Assembly (NCBI GenBank): GCA_903854305.1 | Contig: CAINWC010000063.1 | Location: forward strand, 1-6,626 | Direction of reading: 5' to 3' | DNA: 6,626 nt | Source of the DNA: an uncultured Pseudomonadota bacterium | GTDB taxonomy: Bacteria > Pseudomonadota > Gammaproteobacteria > Burkholderiales > Methylophilaceae | In this document: positions 4,336-6,626 of the stretch, piece by piece | Position numbering within the stretch: position 1 is the first letter of the stretch | How the letters are laid out: each line of letters opens with the position of its first letter | The notes under the pieces: generated by a model | What the model saw: the letters and a program-made list of their open reading frames with translations, nothing else | The model's database searches: none | Told to the model about the DNA's origin: nothing | Program-made: the position numbers and the translations under genes

Positions 4336-6626
4336 TTAAAAGTTGAGTAATTTTTTAAGTTTGTTGGCGGCTTTTTCTTTTGCCTGATCTTCGGCTGATT
4401 TTGGCGCTTCAGCAGGTGCTGCTGTAGTGCCTGTGCTCGCTGGAGCTGACGTTTCAGCTGGTTTTTTCTTCTCTAACAAGCCTTTAAGCGCATCAACTTT
4501 ATTACCGCCGCCCAGTAGTTCTTTTACCGCCGCACTTTTTTCTCCGCCGACTTTATCTAACAAGTTTGATTTTGCGAGTGCGGCACCAACTGTGGCGAAA
4601 TCCATACCGTATTTTGGGCTCGAAAAAGTACCGGTGATTTTAATCGGAATAGCAAGACCCGAAAGTGCGTCTAAATCCGCGCCACCTTGTCCTTTAAGTG
4701 ATTTAACAATCGTCGGTTTGGCTAAGTAGTTAATTGACTCATTGCCAATATCAATATCGCCACGACTATCACCAGCGGCTAAGCGCAATATGGGGGCTTT
4801 CATGGCTAAGTCTTCATTATGGGCAACGCCGTTTTTAATGGAAAAAGTAGCGGCTAACTCACTGAAGTCAGTTTTCTTTTTACTATCTGCGGCCATGCTA
4901 TCTTTCGCTTTAAGTAAGTTTACTTTGCTTTTGAGCTCACGAATGCTACCAGCAATATCTACGCCTTTAAGTGCGCCGTCAACTAAGTTAAGAGAAGCGT
5001 TACCTGCTAATGCTTTTTTAAGTGCGCCAACGCTATTACCCGAGGTGGTCACGTCAATATTCACAGTGCCCTTACCATCTAACATGTCGTTATGAATGGC
5101 ATCAACCATTAATGGTCCAACGGCTACAGATTTCATACTTTGCTTGAATGCAATGCTAGGTGTCGCGCGCGCATCCACTTTTAGCATGCCGCTCATACTC
5201 CCTTGATACAAATTAGCAGAAAATGGTGATAACGTTGCAACGCCGCCCTCCGCCTTTAAGCCTAGATTCACATTCTCAGTTTTAATATTTGCTAATTTAA
5301 GCCAGCCGATTTTCGCCTCGCCAGAAGCGTTTAACTTTTTTAGTGCGGATAAATCAATCGGCGTATCGCCAGTATTTTTAGCTGCGGGCTGGTCACTTTT
5401 TGTGATGTATTTATCCGCATCCAACTTGTCAATATTAATGTTGAACGTATAAACAGGATCGCTAAAGCGCGTAATGCCGACGTTGGCGTTAATTTGGCTA
5501 TCATCCACTTTTGCTGCAAGTGGGTTAAGATTTAACTTTTGACCGTCCGCTTTTAAATCAATGCGGATATTTGAGGCTTTGGTGTTGCCGTATTTAAGGT
5601 TGCCGATTCGTAAGCTGCCATCAGCATTTAAAGCCTTAAGTGCGCTTAAATCGAGAGGCTTGTCGCTGCTTTTATTAGCATTGCTGTTGGCGTCAGCCTT
5701 GGTGGTTGCAACGTATTTATCCACATCTAACTGATCAATATCTAAATTGAACGTATAAAGCGGTTTAGCAAACTGGCTAATACCAATGCTTCCTTTGATT
5801 TGGCTATTATCTACTTTAACGTTAAGGCCGCTAAGGGCTAACTTTTCGCCATCCGCCTTAATGCTCACGTTGAGGCCGGATATATGGTATTTATCATACA
5901 CAATACTGCCGACATTGAGCTTTCCATCCAGTAGAAATGTTTTTAGTGCGCTTAAATCAGCGGGTTTATCATTTGCTTTAGTTGGTTGGCTTGTTTTTGC
6001 CATCAACTTGTTAAGATTCAGTTTGTCAGCAGTTAGGTTGAATTTGATATTAGGCTTTTTGAAACTGGCTACCGACATATCACCGTTCAGCTTGGTTTCA
6101 TCGATACTTAAGCTAAATTGGCTATTCGCCAACTCATTTTTAATATCAGTATGTACGGCTAAGTTAAAGCTACCTTGCATGCCTCCATTCGGCAGGCTAG
6201 CGTCTTTAACCTCTAGATTGCCGACAAGTTTCGGTAAGTCAAAAATCAAGCTTTCCAGGTTGCCGCTAAATGGTGAAGAAAATTTACCATTGATCGTGCG
6301 TTTGCCTTGTACTGCGGCGATATCACCCGTAATACCACTGCTTTGCAACGCTTTTGGCGAGCCTTTGATGTCTGCTAAGACCAAATTGGCTTTGAATGTG
6401 TCGCCAGCCTTTTCTTGCATCAAACTCACTGTAGTTTTTTTGCTGGTGACTTCATCTTTTTGTGCGACTAAGGCTGGCGCACTTAAATCAAGGGTCATTT
6501 TCGCGCCGCTAAATTGTCCGGAAGCGGCCAGTTTTAGGCTGTTGATTAATAACTCTCGGGTGTCTGGTTTCGCGTCAATATCACCAGTTGCTGTAATATC
6601 AACCGCTTTACCACCAAGTAAATCAC
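4336..6626 (-). CDS. AsmA-family protein (partial, N-terminus outside window)
   Basis: The minus-strand frame stays open from 4336 to the window edge, giving at least 763 residues. The ATG at 6498 lies inside a continuous reading (…SGQFSGAKMTLDLSAP…) and is not the start. The AsmA C-terminal domain is clear: VDGALKGVDIAGSIRELKSK, a TDFSELAATFSIKNGVAHNEDL segment, LKGQGGADLDALSGLAIPIK and ITGTFSSPKYG, all typical of AsmA. The protein ends in a low-complexity Pro/Ala/Thr tail followed by a Lys-rich end (AANKLKKLLNF). Its middle holds two close and one weaker copy of a unit of about 100 residues beginning K-P-x-D-L-S-A-L-K. AsmA proteins are envelope proteins, usually anchored in the inner membrane by an N-terminal helix, linked to outer-membrane assembly and proposed to transport phospholipid through a long beta-groove. 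That helix would be outside the window. mutY follows 50 bp downstream. E. coli AsmA is about 617 residues, so this one is longer. Confidence 0.9.
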   Translation of the reverse strand, partial: DLLGGKAVDITATGDIDAKPDTRELLINSLKLAASGQFSGAKMTLDLSAPALVAQKDEVTSKKTTVSLMQEKAGDTFKANLVLADIKGSPKALQSSGITGDIAAVQGKRTINGKFSSPFSGNLESLIFDLPKLVGNLEVKDASLPNGGMQGSFNLAVHTDIKNELANSQFSLSIDETKLNGDMSVASFKKPNIKFNLTADKLNLNKLMAKTSQPTKANDKPADLSALKTFLLDGKLNVGSIVYDKYHISGLNVSIKADGEKLALSGLNVKVDNSQIKGSIGISQFAKPLYTFNLDIDQLDVDKYVATTKADANSNANKSSDKPLDLSALKALNADGSLRIGNLKYGNTKASNIRIDLKADGQKLNLNPLAAKVDDSQINANVGITRFSDPVYTFNINIDKLDADKYITKSDQPAAKNTGDTPIDLSALKKLNASGEAKIGWLKLANIKTENVNLGLKAEGGVATLSPFSANLYQGSMSGMLKVDARATPSIAFKQSMKSVAVGPLMVDAIHNDMLDGKGTVNIDVTTSGNSVGALKKALAGNASLNLVDGALKGVDIAGSIRELKSKVNLLKAKDSMAADSKKKTDFSELAATFSIKNGVAHNEDLAMKAPILRLAAGDSRGDIDIGNESINYLAKPTIVKSLKGQGGADLDALSGLAIPIKITGTFSSPKYGMDFATVGAALAKSNLLDKVGGEKSAAVKELLGGGNKVDALKGLLEKKKPAETSAPASTGTTAAPAEAPKSAEDQAKEKAANKLKKLLNF
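5365..5967 (-). repeat. Tandem ~300-bp units inside the asmA-like gene
   Basis: Two consecutive units, 5967-5662 (102 codons) and 5661-5365 (99 codons), each begin K-P-x-D-L-S-A-L-K, continue with D-G-x-L-x-I/V-G, a K-A-D-G-x-K-L segment and D-x-S-Q-I, and end in Y-T-F-N-(L/I)-(D/N)-I-D-x-L-D-x-D-K-Y. A third, weaker unit starts at 5364 (TPIDLSALKKLNASG). The second half of a unit also appears before 5967 (KLNGDMSV...NLTADKLNLNKL). An identical 13-base tract (TTGAACGTATAAA) occurs at 5747-5759 and 5441-5453, 306 bp apart, so some DNA-level identity remains. These are probably added beta-strand units of the groove. Confidence 0.75.

Noticed and set aside
4330..4347. CTTAACTT / AAGTTGAG inverted repeat at the asmA-like stop codon
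   Set aside because: It has an imperfect stem, a 2-nt loop and no T-run after it on the minus strand. Not convincing as a terminator.
6496..6498. ATG as the start of the asmA-like gene
   Set aside because: The same frame stays open upstream to the window edge with AsmA-like composition, so this Met is internal and the real start is outside the window.

Overview
The window looks like chromosomal DNA of a betaproteobacterial methylotroph, probably Methylophilaceae (Methylotenera or Methylophilus-like). This is inferred from a formaldehyde-activating-enzyme (Fae) homologue, an AsmA/MutY gene pair, a YqjD/YqjE/YqjK envelope operon and moderately AT-rich base composition. No plasmid, phage, IS or CRISPR signature was seen.

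Layout. 1-90 (+) is the 3' end of an unidentified gene. 89-231 is a long structured, terminator-like element. 247-615 (-) encodes a small four-helix DoxX/YqjF-type membrane protein. 700-1152 (+) encodes an ElaA/YjcF-type GNAT acetyltransferase. 1280-1822 (+) encodes a divergent Fae paralogue. 1871-1949 is a second, shorter copy of the structured element. 2999 down to 1973 (-) is a compact yqjD-yqjE-yqjK operon with a good candidate promoter at 3058-3086. 3176-3247 holds no gene. 4285-3248 (-) is mutY. 6626-4336 (-) is an AsmA-family protein that continues past the right edge of the window.

How the genes relate. mutY lies 50 bp downstream of the asmA-like gene on the same strand and may be cotranscribed, although their roles (DNA repair and envelope biogenesis) differ. 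YqjD, YqjE and YqjK are small inner-membrane or membrane-associated proteins. In E. coli the same set is followed directly by yqjF (DoxX family). Here the DoxX gene has the same orientation, but a plus-strand GNAT + fae-like segment lies between it and yqjK.

The two observations most worth following up are these. First, the two structured elements at 89-231 and 1871-1949 share a hairpin whose arms differ by compensating base changes; each lies between convergent genes and looks like a family of bidirectional terminators or a REP/MITE-like repeat. Second, the Fae-like protein has lost the histidine expected in the Fae active site and other conserved family positions, so it is probably not a standard formaldehyde-activating enzyme. 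I see no clear evidence of a large novel system.
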